DNA of 13,225 bases from CBDUXP01 sp965371225 [NCBI: uncultured bacterium]. GTDB lineage: Bacteria; Abyssobacteria; SURF-5; CBDUXP01. Below the pieces are notes generated by a model. It made no database searches and had not been told where the DNA came from. It saw only the letters and a program-made list of their open reading frames with translations. The translations under genes and the position numbers were made by a program. Of the stretch, positions 4,955-13,225 are shown piece by piece (position 1 is the stretch's first letter; each line of letters opens with the position of its first letter). The stretch covers positions 1-13,225 of the forward strand of contig CBDUXP010000088.1 of assembly GCA_965371225.1 (NCBI GenBank), in the 5' to 3' direction.

Positions 4955-7462
4955 ATGCCCAATGGGCACAAGTATCTCCGGTGGTGTTCGCTCGCGGCAG
5001 CGCTGTGCGTTGCGGCGGGCTGGGGGCCCCGTCCGGCCGGCGCCCAGAGCGGGAATGACCTCGTCCTGGTGGTCGACGTGTCCACCAGCATGCGCCAGCT
5101 CTTCCCCGAGGTCCGGGAGCGGTTGTACCAGGAGATCGATCAGGCGCACGTCGGGGATCGCGTGGTCCTCGTGACGTTCGGCGAAGGGGCGCATCTGGTG
5201 GCGCGGCGGCGCGTCCGGGGCCCGGCCGACCGGGCCTACATCCGGGCGCTGGTGCAGAGTCTGGTGCCAGTCCAGCGGGCCACCTACGTCACCAAGGGGC
5301 TGGACCGGGGGTTTCGCGAATTGGAAGCACTCTTCCAGAAATCGCCGGATCGCGAACGGCGTCTGCTCTGGTTGAGCGATAACAAAAATAATCCGCCCGC
5401 CCTGCTTGGTGACGATGTCCTGACGCTCGCCGACCTGCGGGAGACGCACACGGAGACCACGCCGGGCGGGGAGTGGTTCGCCTTTGACGCGCCGCTGGCT
5501 GAGCGGCTCGGGGCGGAGGTGGGCGAGTTCTTGCAGTGGGTGCGGCGCTCGCGCTTCTATCTGGGGCTGCGGGAATCGCGGGTGGCGCTCGGCGCCTTCC
5601 CCGGGCCGGAGGTGACGGTGCAGACGACCCTGCACTTCGTGCCCCAACATTCCGCCTTGGCCGGGTTGGAGTTCTTGGTGCTTGCCCGCGTCACCGAGGC
5701 CACGGACCCGAGCGCGCAACCGCGCGACGTGCTCGTGCAGCCGGGCACGGTCACCGTGCAGGCCGCCGAGTGGGGCCAGGCGTTTACGCTCGCCTTCGAG
5801 GCGCCGCCCGGCGCCTACAGTGGGTATCTCATCTTCGAGTCGTACGCGCCCGAGAACTTCCTGGTGGAGCCCGAGCGCATTCCGCTGACCCTGACGCTGG
5901 AGGCGCCCCCACTCCGCCCCGCCCAAGAGCCCGAATTGCCCACCGTGATCGCCGAGCAGGCAGACGACAGCCACGCGCCGGCCGTAGACGTCGCGGCCCG
6001 TCGACTCGGGCGGGCGGATCGGCCACTCGTGTTCGGGCCCGTGGCGCCCGGCCGGCGGTACGAACAGACCCTCACCGTGCGGCCCACGGTGCCCGTGGCG
6101 CCGGAGCGCGTGCGGCTCGAGACGCGCATGCCCCTGCCGGAGGGTTTCCAGCTCCACAGCAGCGTCACCCGGGACGGCACGGACTTGCGCGTCCGCCTCA
6201 CCCTGGACGTGGACAAGGATGTTCGCATGGAGGACGTGGTACGCACCGGTATGGCCATCACCGGCCGCGTGCGCTTTCATGCGGACGATGCGAACGTCCG
6301 ATTGCACCCCGCGGCGCGCGATCTGGTTGTGGAACTGGCCCCCGCCCCGGCGCCGGGAAGCCGCAGCCCCGCCGCGCCCCGCCGTGCGCCGGCGGACACG
6401 GCGATGCCCTCCGTGAGCCTCGGCGGCGGCATCCAGCGCATGGCTGCCGATGCCGTGACCCCACGGCCGCCCCAACCCGAGCCCGCGAGCCCCTCCAGGC
6501 CACAGCGTGCCGACCCGCCCGCGCCGCGCCCCCCGCTGCCGGACGTGGGTACCTGGCTCCGGCGCACGGGCTATGCCCGCTCGGGCCTGCTCGTCCTTGG
6601 CGCGAGTCTCGGGCTGTGGGTCGGGGTCCTGGCATTCCGGCGGCGGGCCAAGCCCACGACCCTCTTCGGCGAGCTGGTGGTGGTCCGCGACCCGGGCCGG
6701 CGGAAACTCCGGGACCTGAACTTGCGCCGGATCGGCGCCCGCCGGGGCCGGGAGGTGCTGCAGATTGGCGCGGGCGGGCGCGCCGACATTCGTCTACGGC
6801 ATCCCAGTGTGCGCGAGTTGCACGCGCGCGTGTTGACCGAGGCGCGCGACGGCGAAATACACGTGGTGCTCGATCCCGCCCGGGGCGCCGACATTCGTGT
6901 CAACGACCAAGCGGTCACGGAGCCGCGCCTCCTGCAAGACAAGGACCTGCTCGCGCTGGGGGACTACTTGTTTCTCTTCTCCGCACCCCAGGGCCGGCGG
7001 CGGGCCGTGGTGCAGTTCATCGACGGGAGCGTGCTCGAAGGCACCCCGGTGGACTGGAACATCGCCCAGCCGAACTTCCAACTCTTGGTGGAGCGGCCCG
7101 GGGCCCCGGATGAGGTGGCGCACGTGCAGTTTGCGGACCTCAAGGCGGTGTTCTTCGTGAGCGAGACCCACAGGGACGCCCCCGCGGCGTGGGGCCCGGG
7201 GACCCAGCAGCTCGGGGAGGAGTTACGGGTAGAGTTCTCGGACGGGGACACCCTGGCCGGGTACGCGGTCAACGGCTACACGGACTATGCCCAGCGGTTC
7301 TACGTGGTGCCCAAGGGGCAGACGGACATGGTGTCCGTCCTTGTGGAGCGGGCCAATACGACAGGGGTGACCAAGGCTACGAGCCCGCCCGGCGCGGCCA
7401 ATGGGGGCGCGGGGACCACCGAGGGGCGCTTTCGCCCCTGGAAGTCAGGCGGGCCGGGCTGA
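4955..7462 (+). CDS. Membrane-anchored VWA domain protein with FHA-like domain (paralogue of the preceding gene)
   Basis: This 835-residue protein starts at ATG 4955, because this ATG begins a clean signal peptide (1-30, ending PAGA-QS). The frame extends to a TTG at 4853, but that stretch is not signal-like and contains the putative promoter. The domain order matches the upstream gene: VWA (about 35-205; D41-V-S43-T-S45, T110, D142), beta-rich segments (about 220-315 and 355-462), a Pro/Ala/Arg-rich linker (about 462-530) absent from the paralogue, a transmembrane helix (543-561), an FHA-like domain (about 590-675; IGAGG and VRELHAR in place of the canonical residues), and two small beta repeats (about 682-736 and 755-805). 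The longer linker could give the two proteins different reach. A glycine-rich tail ends it. The role may be partly redundant or the two may form a heteromer; neither can be decided here. Confidence 0.92.
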   Translation: MPNGHKYLRWCSLAAALCVAAGWGPRPAGAQSGNDLVLVVDVSTSMRQLFPEVRERLYQEIDQAHVGDRVVLVTFGEGAHLVARRRVRGPADRAYIRALVQSLVPVQRATYVTKGLDRGFRELEALFQKSPDRERRLLWLSDNKNNPPALLGDDVLTLADLRETHTETTPGGEWFAFDAPLAERLGAEVGEFLQWVRRSRFYLGLRESRVALGAFPGPEVTVQTTLHFVPQHSALAGLEFLVLARVTEATDPSAQPRDVLVQPGTVTVQAAEWGQAFTLAFEAPPGAYSGYLIFESYAPENFLVEPERIPLTLTLEAPPLRPAQEPELPTVIAEQADDSHAPAVDVAARRLGRADRPLVFGPVAPGRRYEQTLTVRPTVPVAPERVRLETRMPLPEGFQLHSSVTRDGTDLRVRLTLDVDKDVRMEDVVRTGMAITGRVRFHADDANVRLHPAARDLVVELAPAPAPGSRSPAAPRRAPADTAMPSVSLGGGIQRMAADAVTPRPPQPEPASPSRPQRADPPAPRPPLPDVGTWLRRTGYARSGLLVLGASLGLWVGVLAFRRRAKPTTLFGELVVVRDPGRRKLRDLNLRRIGARRGREVLQIGAGGRADIRLRHPSVRELHARVLTEARDGEIHVVLDPARGADIRVNDQAVTEPRLLQDKDLLALGDYLFLFSAPQGRRRAVVQFIDGSVLEGTPVDWNIAQPNFQLLVERPGAPDEVAHVQFADLKAVFFVSETHRDAPAAWGPGTQQLGEELRVEFSDGDTLAGYAVNGYTDYAQRFYVVPKGQTDMVSVLVERANTTGVTKATSPPGAANGGAGTTEGRFRPWKSGGPG

Positions 7463-7498
7463 TTTAACCTGCGGTCTCCCGCGACCGTCGTATTCCTA

Positions 7499-7527
7499 TG
7501 GCCCGATATCCGCCGAGCACGTATCTT
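7499..7527 (+). promoter_or_regulatory. Possible weak promoter of the efflux operon
   Basis: The 132-bp gap between the second VWA gene and the adaptor holds an AT-rich patch, unusual for this region. TATCTT (7522-7527) lies 17 bases after TGGCCC (7499-7504), a poor -35; TATAGA (7528-7533) is an alternative -10. A short inverted repeat ATCT/AGAT (7523-7534) overlaps it. The gap favours separate transcription from the VWA genes but does not prove it. Confidence 0.22.
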
Positions 7528-7594
7528 TATAGATGATGGTCGGAGAGGGGACCGCCGCGGGGATGCTGCCCGTCCACTCGGCAGGAATGCCCAC

Positions 7595-8653
7595 ATGACA
7601 CGCGCGCGCAATCACAGAGGCTGGCTGCTGGCCGCCACGCTGGCGGTGCTGGGGAGCGGCTGCGGGGGCCGCAGTGAGGCCCGGCAGGCCAAGTCCGCCG
7701 CGGAACAGGCGGTGCCCGTCCGCGTGCTGCATCCGGAACGCCGGAGCCTGCGCGAGACGATCGCCCTCACCACCACCGTGGACGCGGACGTGGCCGTGGA
7801 CATCTACGCCAAGACCACCGCGCGCTGTACGGAGCTGCACGTGGCGGTGGGCGATGAGGTGGCGGCGGGCACGCTCCTGGTCAGCCTCGACGCGGACGAA
7901 GCGCGCCTGAACGAGCGGCAGGCCTTCATCCGCCTCACCAAGGCCCGGCAGGGTTTCGAACGCGCCACGAGCATGGGGCAGCGGGCGCTCGTGAGCGCAG
8001 AAGTGCTGCAGGAGAGCCGCCTCGGTATGGAAGAAGCCGAGGCCGGGTGGGCGCTGGCCAAGCTGCTGCTCGATGAGACGCAAGTCGTGGCGCCGGTCGC
8101 GGGTACCGTGGTGCAGCGGGAGGTGTCCATCGGCGACCTGGTCACCCCGGCGCTGGCGCTGCTGCGCCTCGTGGATTTCCGCACGCTCGAGGCGGTGGTG
8201 CACGTGGCGGAGTACGCCCTGCCCCGGATTCACCTCGGCCTGCCGGCGCTGGTCACGGCGGACGCCCTGCCCGGCCGAGAGATCGCGACCGCGGTGACCG
8301 AAGTCAGCCCCATTATCGATCCGGCGTCGGGGACGGTCGAGGTGACGCTGGGCTTGCCTGCCGACTCCGGCCTGCGGCCGGGCATGTTCGTGCGCGTGGC
8401 GCTCATCACTAAAGAACGTCCGGACACGGTGGTCATTCCGGCGGAGGCGCTGCTCACGGAAGCGGGCGGGTACGCGGTGTATGTGGTGCGGCAGGATCAC
8501 GCTGCGCGGGTGCCGGTGACTGTGGGCTTGCGTGAAGAGGGGTGGGTGGAAATCCTCAGTGAGTTGACCATGGCCGACGCGGTGGTTACGGAAGGGTTGT
8601 TCCGGCTCGAACCGAACACGCGGGTCCGCGTGGTAGACGCGCCCGCCGGATAG
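7595..8653 (+). CDS. RND efflux periplasmic adaptor lipoprotein (membrane fusion protein)
   Basis: This 352-residue protein links an inner-membrane RND permease to an outer-membrane channel. AGGA lies eight bases before the ATG. A hydrophobic signal ends in LGSGC, predicting lipidation at Cys23. The barrel-sandwich (lipoyl-like) halves are at about 66-100 and 160-193 (VVAPVAGTV at 164-172), separated by a short helical hairpin (about 101-158). The beta-barrel (about 195-275) carries the family motif LRPGMFVRV at 260-268, and a membrane-proximal domain follows. It heads an operon with two permease genes. The short hairpin is usual for this class of small adaptor. No outer-membrane channel gene is in the window. 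The substrate cannot be told from sequence. Confidence 0.93.
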   Translation: MTRARNHRGWLLAATLAVLGSGCGGRSEARQAKSAAEQAVPVRVLHPERRSLRETIALTTTVDADVAVDIYAKTTARCTELHVAVGDEVAAGTLLVSLDADEARLNERQAFIRLTKARQGFERATSMGQRALVSAEVLQESRLGMEEAEAGWALAKLLLDETQVVAPVAGTVVQREVSIGDLVTPALALLRLVDFRTLEAVVHVAEYALPRIHLGLPALVTADALPGREIATAVTEVSPIIDPASGTVEVTLGLPADSGLRPGMFVRVALITKERPDTVVIPAEALLTEAGGYAVYVVRQDHAARVPVTVGLREEGWVEILSELTMADAVVTEGLFRLEPNTRVRVVDAPAG

Positions 8654-8685
8654 GGGGAGCCACGCCCTTCGCCCTGCGGCGGCCG

Positions 8686-11600
8686 GTGACCGTCGCCATG
8701 GTCTTTCTCGCGCTCGTGGTGTTCGGCGTGCGGGCGTATCGCGATCTGCCGCTCAACCTCCTGCCGGACATCAGCTATCCCACGCTGACCGTCGAGATCG
8801 AGTATGCGGGCACCGCGCCCGCCGAGATGGAGTCGCTCGTGGCGCGGCCGAGTGAGGAAGCGCTGGCGACCGTCCCCAGCCTCCGGCGCTTGCAATCCGT
8901 CTCCCGCGTCGGGCTCACCACGCTGAACCTGGAGTTCGGCTGGGACGCGGACATGGACCTGGCGGTGCTCGACGTGCGCGAACGCCTGGACCGCGTCGCG
9001 TTGCCCGACGAAGCCGAATCCCCGCGCGTGCTGCGGTACAACCCGGCCCAGGAACCGATCATCCGTCTGGCGGTTGTGGGGACCGCCGACCCGGAACGGC
9101 TGCGGTGGGTGGCCGAGGAACTGGTGGAGAAGCGGATTGAAGGGCAGCCCGGCGTCGCGGCGGTGAAGGTGCTGGGCGGTCTGGAGTCCGAGGTGGAGGT
9201 GTTGGTCGATGACGCCGCCGCCGCGACGTACGGGATTGGGCTCGACGAAATTGCCCGCCGGATCGAAGCGGAGAACGTCAATCTCGCGGGCGGCCGCTTG
9301 GACGAAGGCGGCGTGTACTACCTCGTCCGCACCCTGAACGAATTCGAAAGCCTGGAGGAGGTGCGGCAGCTCCTGTTGCGCGAGACCGGCGCCGGCGCGG
9401 TGCGCCTGCGCGACGTGGCCGAGGTGCGGATGGGCCACGCGGATCGCCGGGTGATGACCTACGTGGGCGGGGAGGAGGCCGCGTTCGTCGAGGTACGCAA
9501 GACCGCCGACGCGAACACGGTGACCGTCGCCCGCCACGTGCGCCGACGCCTGGGCCTGGCCGCCGGGGATCGCGCTACACCGGACACCTTCCCGGCCGGC
9601 ATCCATCTGGTGGTGGTGGAGGACGTGTCCGCGTTCATCATCGCGGCGATCGGGGCGGTGCGGGAGGCGGCGCTTCTCGGCGGGCTCGCGGCCCTCGCCG
9701 TTCTGTGGCTGTTCCTGCGCGACCTGCGGAGCACGGTCATCATTGGCCTGGCCATCCCGCTCAGCATCGCCGGCACGTTCCTGCTCATGTACCTGGCGGG
9801 CGTCTCGCTGAATCTCATGTCGCTCGGCGGCCTCGCGCTCGGCGTGGGCATGCTGGTGGACAACGCCATCGTCGTGCTGGAGAACATCGCGCGGCTGCGC
9901 GACGAGGGCGCGGACATGATGGATGCGGCCGCGCGCGGCACGCGCGAGGTGGCCGGCGCCGTCACCGCGTCCACGCTGACCACGTGCGCCGTGTTTCTAC
10001 CGATCGCGTTTGTGGAAGGTATCGCCGCGCAGATTTTCTCCGACCTGGCGGTGACCGTGGCCGCGGCGCTCGTGACGAGCCTCGCCGTGGCGCTGTTCTT
10101 CATCCCCATGATCGCCAGCCGCACTTTGGCCGCGCCCACGCCCGCGGCCACTCTGCCTCTTACCTGGCGCGAGCTGCGCGCGCGCCGGCGCGAGAACGCG
10201 CGCGATGTGCCCCTCTGGCAGTGGCCCACCCACGCGGTGGCGTTGGCGGTTGACGCGGTTACGTTCGTCCTGGTGCGCGTGGGGCGGGCCGTGTACCAGA
10301 CTCTGCAGATCGTCCAGGGCGGTGGCGCGCGGCTTGGCAGCGGGCCCCTGGACTGGTGGGCGCGGCGCCTGGACGACATGCACAGCGTGTACGGTGGCCT
10401 GTTGCAACGCGCCCTGCGCCGCCCTGGCCTGACCATGGCGCTGGTGGTAGGCATCAGTCTGCACGCGGTGCTGCTGTACGCGCGACTCGGCGGCGAACTC
10501 ATTCCGACGCTGCATCAGGGGGTGTTCACGATCAACGTGGAAACCGCCCTGGGCACTCCCATCACGCGCACCGCCGAAGCGGTGCGACCCTTGGCGGAAG
10601 CGGTGGCCGCCGTGCCCGGCGTGGCGCGCGTGAGCACGGAGGTCGGCACCGCCGCCGAACAGGGCGACGAAGTGGAACAGCCGCAAACCAACCTCGCCCG
10701 GCTGTCCGTGAGCCTGGCGCCGGTGCGCAACCTGGCCCGTGGCGAATTGGCGGTGCAGGACCGGGTGCGTGCGCTGTTTGGCGAGCACCCGGCGCTCGCC
10801 TGTGAGCTGGCAACGCCGACCCTGTTTTCCACGGCGACGCCGGTGGAGGTGGTCCTGACCGGCGGGGGACTGGACACGCTGATGACCTGGTCCGAGGCCG
10901 TGGTGCAGAGCCTGAAGGAGATTCCCGGCCTGGTGGACGTGCGGTCGAGCCTGCGCACCGGCAGCCCGGAGATTCGCGTGGCACTGCACCGGGACCGGCT
11001 GCACACGCTCGGGCTGGAGCCGCGCACGGTGGCGGATCACCTGCGACGCAAAATCCACGGCACGGTGGCCACCCGCTTCGCGCGCGAGGGCGACCGCGTG
11101 GACCTTCGGGTGCGTGGGCGCGACGCGGACAAGCAATCCCTCGCCGCGGTGCGCGACTTGATCGTGAACCCGAACCAACCGACGCCAGTGGCGCTCCAGA
11201 GTATCGCGGACATTACGATCGCGCCCGGCCCCAGCGAGATTCGGCGCATCGACCAACTGCGCGCCGCGGTGGTGCGCGCGAACGTGGTGGACCGCGACCT
11301 GGAATCCGTGACCGCGGCGATTCGCGGGGCGATCGAACAGACCGAGCGGCCGCTAAACTACGCGTACCAGCTCGGGGGCCAGAGCCGGGAGATGGGCGAG
11401 GCGTTCGCCAGCCTGCGCGTGGCCCTCGCCCTGGCCGTGTTCCTGGTGTACATCGTCCTCGCATCGCAATTCGAGTCCATGCGCTATCCGTTGCTCATCC
11501 TGATGGCGATTCCGCTCGCGGGCATCGGCGTGTTCGAGGCCCTGACGCTGATGCGCGTGCCCATCAGCGTGGTAGTGTTTCTCGGGGTCATTGTCCTGGC

Positions 11601-11940
11601 AGGGATCGTCGTCAACGACGCCATCGTGCTCGTGGACGCGATCAATCAAGTCCGGCGCGCGGGCGCTTCGCTGGCGGAGGCGCTGCGCGTGGCGGCCTTC
11701 CGGCGGCTCCGGCCCATCCTGATGACCACGCTGACCACTGTGCTCGGCCTCGTGCCCATGAGCCTCGCGCGGGGCGCGGGCGCGGAAATCCAGCGGCCGC
11801 TGGCGATTACCATCATGTCCGGCTTGCTGGTGGCCACGGTGTTGACCCTTGTCGTGATCCCCGTCCTGTACTGGATCGCGACGCCGGGCCACGCGCGGGG
11901 GGCCGCCGACCCGCAGACCGAACGGGCGGAGGTCGCCTGA
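8686..11940 (+). CDS. RND efflux permease, first of two (start uncertain)
   Basis: This is an inner-membrane proton-driven exporter subunit, 1084 residues from the GTG at 8686. It has the RND plan: a first membrane helix, a large periplasmic loop, helices 2-6 (about 316-478), a second half starting with a membrane helix near 581, a second periplasmic loop, and five closing helices. Helix 4 has GMLVDNAIVVLEN (388-400) with a single relay Asp (D392), and helix 10 has VVNDAIVLVD (975-984). The connector between helices 6 and 7 is about 100 residues, much longer than in AcrB. The frame upstream of the GTG encodes PFALRRP, the usual beginning of RND permeases, yet no ATG, GTG or TTG exists between the in-frame TGA at 8560 and 8686. 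The real start may be ATA 8650, ACG 8662 or CTG 8674. The gene lies 32 bp after the adaptor and one base before the next permease. Confidence 0.95.
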   Translation: MTVAMVFLALVVFGVRAYRDLPLNLLPDISYPTLTVEIEYAGTAPAEMESLVARPSEEALATVPSLRRLQSVSRVGLTTLNLEFGWDADMDLAVLDVRERLDRVALPDEAESPRVLRYNPAQEPIIRLAVVGTADPERLRWVAEELVEKRIEGQPGVAAVKVLGGLESEVEVLVDDAAAATYGIGLDEIARRIEAENVNLAGGRLDEGGVYYLVRTLNEFESLEEVRQLLLRETGAGAVRLRDVAEVRMGHADRRVMTYVGGEEAAFVEVRKTADANTVTVARHVRRRLGLAAGDRATPDTFPAGIHLVVVEDVSAFIIAAIGAVREAALLGGLAALAVLWLFLRDLRSTVIIGLAIPLSIAGTFLLMYLAGVSLNLMSLGGLALGVGMLVDNAIVVLENIARLRDEGADMMDAAARGTREVAGAVTASTLTTCAVFLPIAFVEGIAAQIFSDLAVTVAAALVTSLAVALFFIPMIASRTLAAPTPAATLPLTWRELRARRRENARDVPLWQWPTHAVALAVDAVTFVLVRVGRAVYQTLQIVQGGGARLGSGPLDWWARRLDDMHSVYGGLLQRALRRPGLTMALVVGISLHAVLLYARLGGELIPTLHQGVFTINVETALGTPITRTAEAVRPLAEAVAAVPGVARVSTEVGTAAEQGDEVEQPQTNLARLSVSLAPVRNLARGELAVQDRVRALFGEHPALACELATPTLFSTATPVEVVLTGGGLDTLMTWSEAVVQSLKEIPGLVDVRSSLRTGSPEIRVALHRDRLHTLGLEPRTVADHLRRKIHGTVATRFAREGDRVDLRVRGRDADKQSLAAVRDLIVNPNQPTPVALQSIADITIAPGPSEIRRIDQLRAAVVRANVVDRDLESVTAAIRGAIEQTERPLNYAYQLGGQSREMGEAFASLRVALALAVFLVYIVLASQFESMRYPLLILMAIPLAGIGVFEALTLMRVPISVVVFLGVIVLAGIVVNDAIVLVDAINQVRRAGASLAEALRVAAFRRLRPILMTTLTTVLGLVPMSLARGAGAEIQRPLAITIMSGLLVATVLTLVVIPVLYWIATPGHARGAADPQTERAEVA
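11928..11932 (+). promoter_or_regulatory. Ribosome binding site of the second permease
   Basis: GGAGG lies nine bases before the ATG at 11942, inside the end of the first permease gene. This points to translational coupling between the two permeases. Confidence 0.65.
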
Positions 11941-11941
11941 T

Positions 11942-13225
11942 ATGCGGTCCCTGCCCGCGCTGGCGCTCGCCCGACCCGTGACCACCATCATGGCGACCGT
12001 GTCCGCGCTCGTGCTCGGCGTGGTGGCGTGGCAGCAGATCCCCCTCGACTTCATTCCGGAGCAGACGCGCCCGAACATTTGGGCCGGGATTGCGTACCCC
12101 AACGCCACGCCGGAGGAAGTGGAACGGCGCGTGCTGGAACCGTTGGAGGAAGAGCTGCGCACCATCGCCGGCCTGCGCAGCGTGCGCGGCACCGCCCGGC
12201 GCAACGGCGCGCGCTTCAACCTGGAGTTCGACTGGCGCACGAACATGCGCGTGGCGTACCTGGACGTGCGCGACCGATTCGAGGTGTTGCGCCGCGCCAT
12301 GCCCCCGGAGGCGCGACGCTATTTCATCTGGAAGGCGAACCAGTCCGACATTCCCATCGTGATCGGGATCCTGGCCTGGCCCGGCCCGCCGCAGGAACTC
12401 TTCCGGATCGCGGAGACGCGCGTGCAGCCGGCGCTCGAACGGATTCCGGGCGTCGCGATGGTGGACATGCGGGGCACCGCGCGCCCGCAGGTGCAGATCG
12501 CGCTGGACCAGCAGCGCATGCAGGCGCACGGCGTCGATCCGTACACCCTGATCGGCAATCTGCGGGACTACCACGTGAGCCAGTCGGCGGGCACCGTGCA
12601 GGAGGGGGGCCAGCGGTTCATCGTGCGCACGGTGGACACCTACCGGAGCCCGGCGGACATCGCGAGCATTCAAATCACCCCGCAGGGTTTGCGCCTGCAC
12701 GACGTCGCGGACGTGGTCTACGGCTATCCGGAGCGCCAATTCGTCGGTCGCGTGGATGGGGGCAACGCGGTCCTGTTCGAGGTGCGCAAGGAATCCATGG
12801 TCAACACCGTGGCCACGACCGATCTCGTGGTGGCGACCTTGGATGCGCTCACGGGCGAGCGCGACCTGCGCGGCCTCGGGTATCGCATGATCCTCAACCA
12901 GGGGCGCGAGATTCGCGCGGCGGTGAACGGGCTGCGCACCGCGGGCCTCTGGGGCGGCGCGCTGGCTACCGTGATACTCATGGTATTTCTGCGGCGGTGG
13001 CGGATGACGCTCCTGATCGCGCTGGCCATTCCCCTCTCCCTGCTCATCACGGTGGCGGCGCTTTTCCTGTTCGGGCGCACGCTCAACATCATCACCATGC
13101 TCGGCCTCATGCTCGCCGTGGGTACCCTGGTGGACAACTCCGTCGTGGTGGTGGAGAACCTCGTGCGGCTGCGGCAAGGGGGCATGGAACCGCGCGCCGC
13201 CGCCGTCCGCGGGGCGACCCAGGTG
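11942..13225 (+). CDS. RND efflux permease, second of two (partial, 3' end outside window)
   Basis: The frame is open from ATG 11942 to the right edge (428 codons). The N-terminus MRSLPALALARPVTTIM leads into the first membrane helix, followed by LPLNLLP-like QIPLDFIPE, the first periplasmic loop, and helices 2-4. Helix 4 carries GTLVDNSVVVVEN (394-406) with a single relay Asp (D398) followed by Asn, as in its neighbour. The sequence is clearly different from the first permease, so this is not a recent duplication. Two unlike permeases translated one after the other behind a single adaptor recall MdtB/MdtC, which form a mixed trimer; whether these do is inference. About 600 further residues should lie to the right. 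Confidence 0.95.
   Translation, partial: MRSLPALALARPVTTIMATVSALVLGVVAWQQIPLDFIPEQTRPNIWAGIAYPNATPEEVERRVLEPLEEELRTIAGLRSVRGTARRNGARFNLEFDWRTNMRVAYLDVRDRFEVLRRAMPPEARRYFIWKANQSDIPIVIGILAWPGPPQELFRIAETRVQPALERIPGVAMVDMRGTARPQVQIALDQQRMQAHGVDPYTLIGNLRDYHVSQSAGTVQEGGQRFIVRTVDTYRSPADIASIQITPQGLRLHDVADVVYGYPERQFVGRVDGGNAVLFEVRKESMVNTVATTDLVVATLDALTGERDLRGLGYRMILNQGREIRAAVNGLRTAGLWGGALATVILMVFLRRWRMTLLIALAIPLSLLITVAALFLFGRTLNIITMLGLMLAVGTLVDNSVVVVENLVRLRQGGMEPRAAAVRGATQV

Noticed and set aside
4820-6475. 551-codon open frame on the minus strand
   Set aside because: It is antisense to the second VWA gene, with the same biased composition, and parallels the antisense frame in the first paralogue because the two genes are related.
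7496-8500. 334-codon minus-strand frame
   Set aside because: It is antisense to the adaptor lipoprotein gene, which has clear family motifs.
1-13225. CRISPR arrays, insertion sequences or transposases
   Set aside because: No regularly spaced repeats of suitable length and no recognisable transposase or integrase reading frame were found.

Overview
The window most likely comes from a high-G+C Gram-negative bacterium, probably a proteobacterium. It carries a tripartite RND efflux locus with a lipoprotein adaptor, secreted proteins anchored in the inner membrane, and a tRNA-Thr(CGT) with an encoded CCA end. I cannot name the genus. Base composition changes within the window: roughly positions 1-1640 have visibly lower G+C than the rest.

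Positions 1-2001 look like an accessory region lying against the 3' end of the tRNA. On the minus strand are an 83-residue protein (1103-1354) with a possible thioredoxin-like fold and, 26 bp downstream, a large gene that runs off the left edge (1-1076). The large gene has a degenerate P-loop at its N-terminus and a segment resembling nucleoside deoxyribosyltransferases towards its C-terminus. Both starts have good Shine-Dalgarno sequences. Between these genes and the tRNA lie a C-terminal coding relic on the plus strand, a hairpin and two families of short direct repeats. This arrangement fits the end of an integrated element, although no integrase is visible.

Positions 2002-2077 encode tRNA-Thr(CGT) on the minus strand. 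Positions 2078-2389 form the divergent intergenic region: a tRNA promoter facing left, a strong GC hairpin, and a promoter facing right that coincides with an inverted repeat.

Positions 2390-7462 hold two tandem paralogues of one architecture: signal peptide, von Willebrand A domain, beta-rich region, one transmembrane helix, an FHA-like domain without the usual phosphopeptide-binding signature, and two repeats of a small beta-rich domain. Each has its own putative extended -10 promoter. They may form a pair that senses or binds something in the periplasm and reports it to the cytoplasm; the partner is unknown.

Positions 7595-13225 hold an efflux operon: a lipoprotein periplasmic adaptor, then two consecutive RND permeases, the second cut by the right edge. 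Two different adjacent permeases behind one adaptor recall the MdtABC layout, in which the two permeases form a mixed trimer. The first permease has no normal start codon where one is expected.
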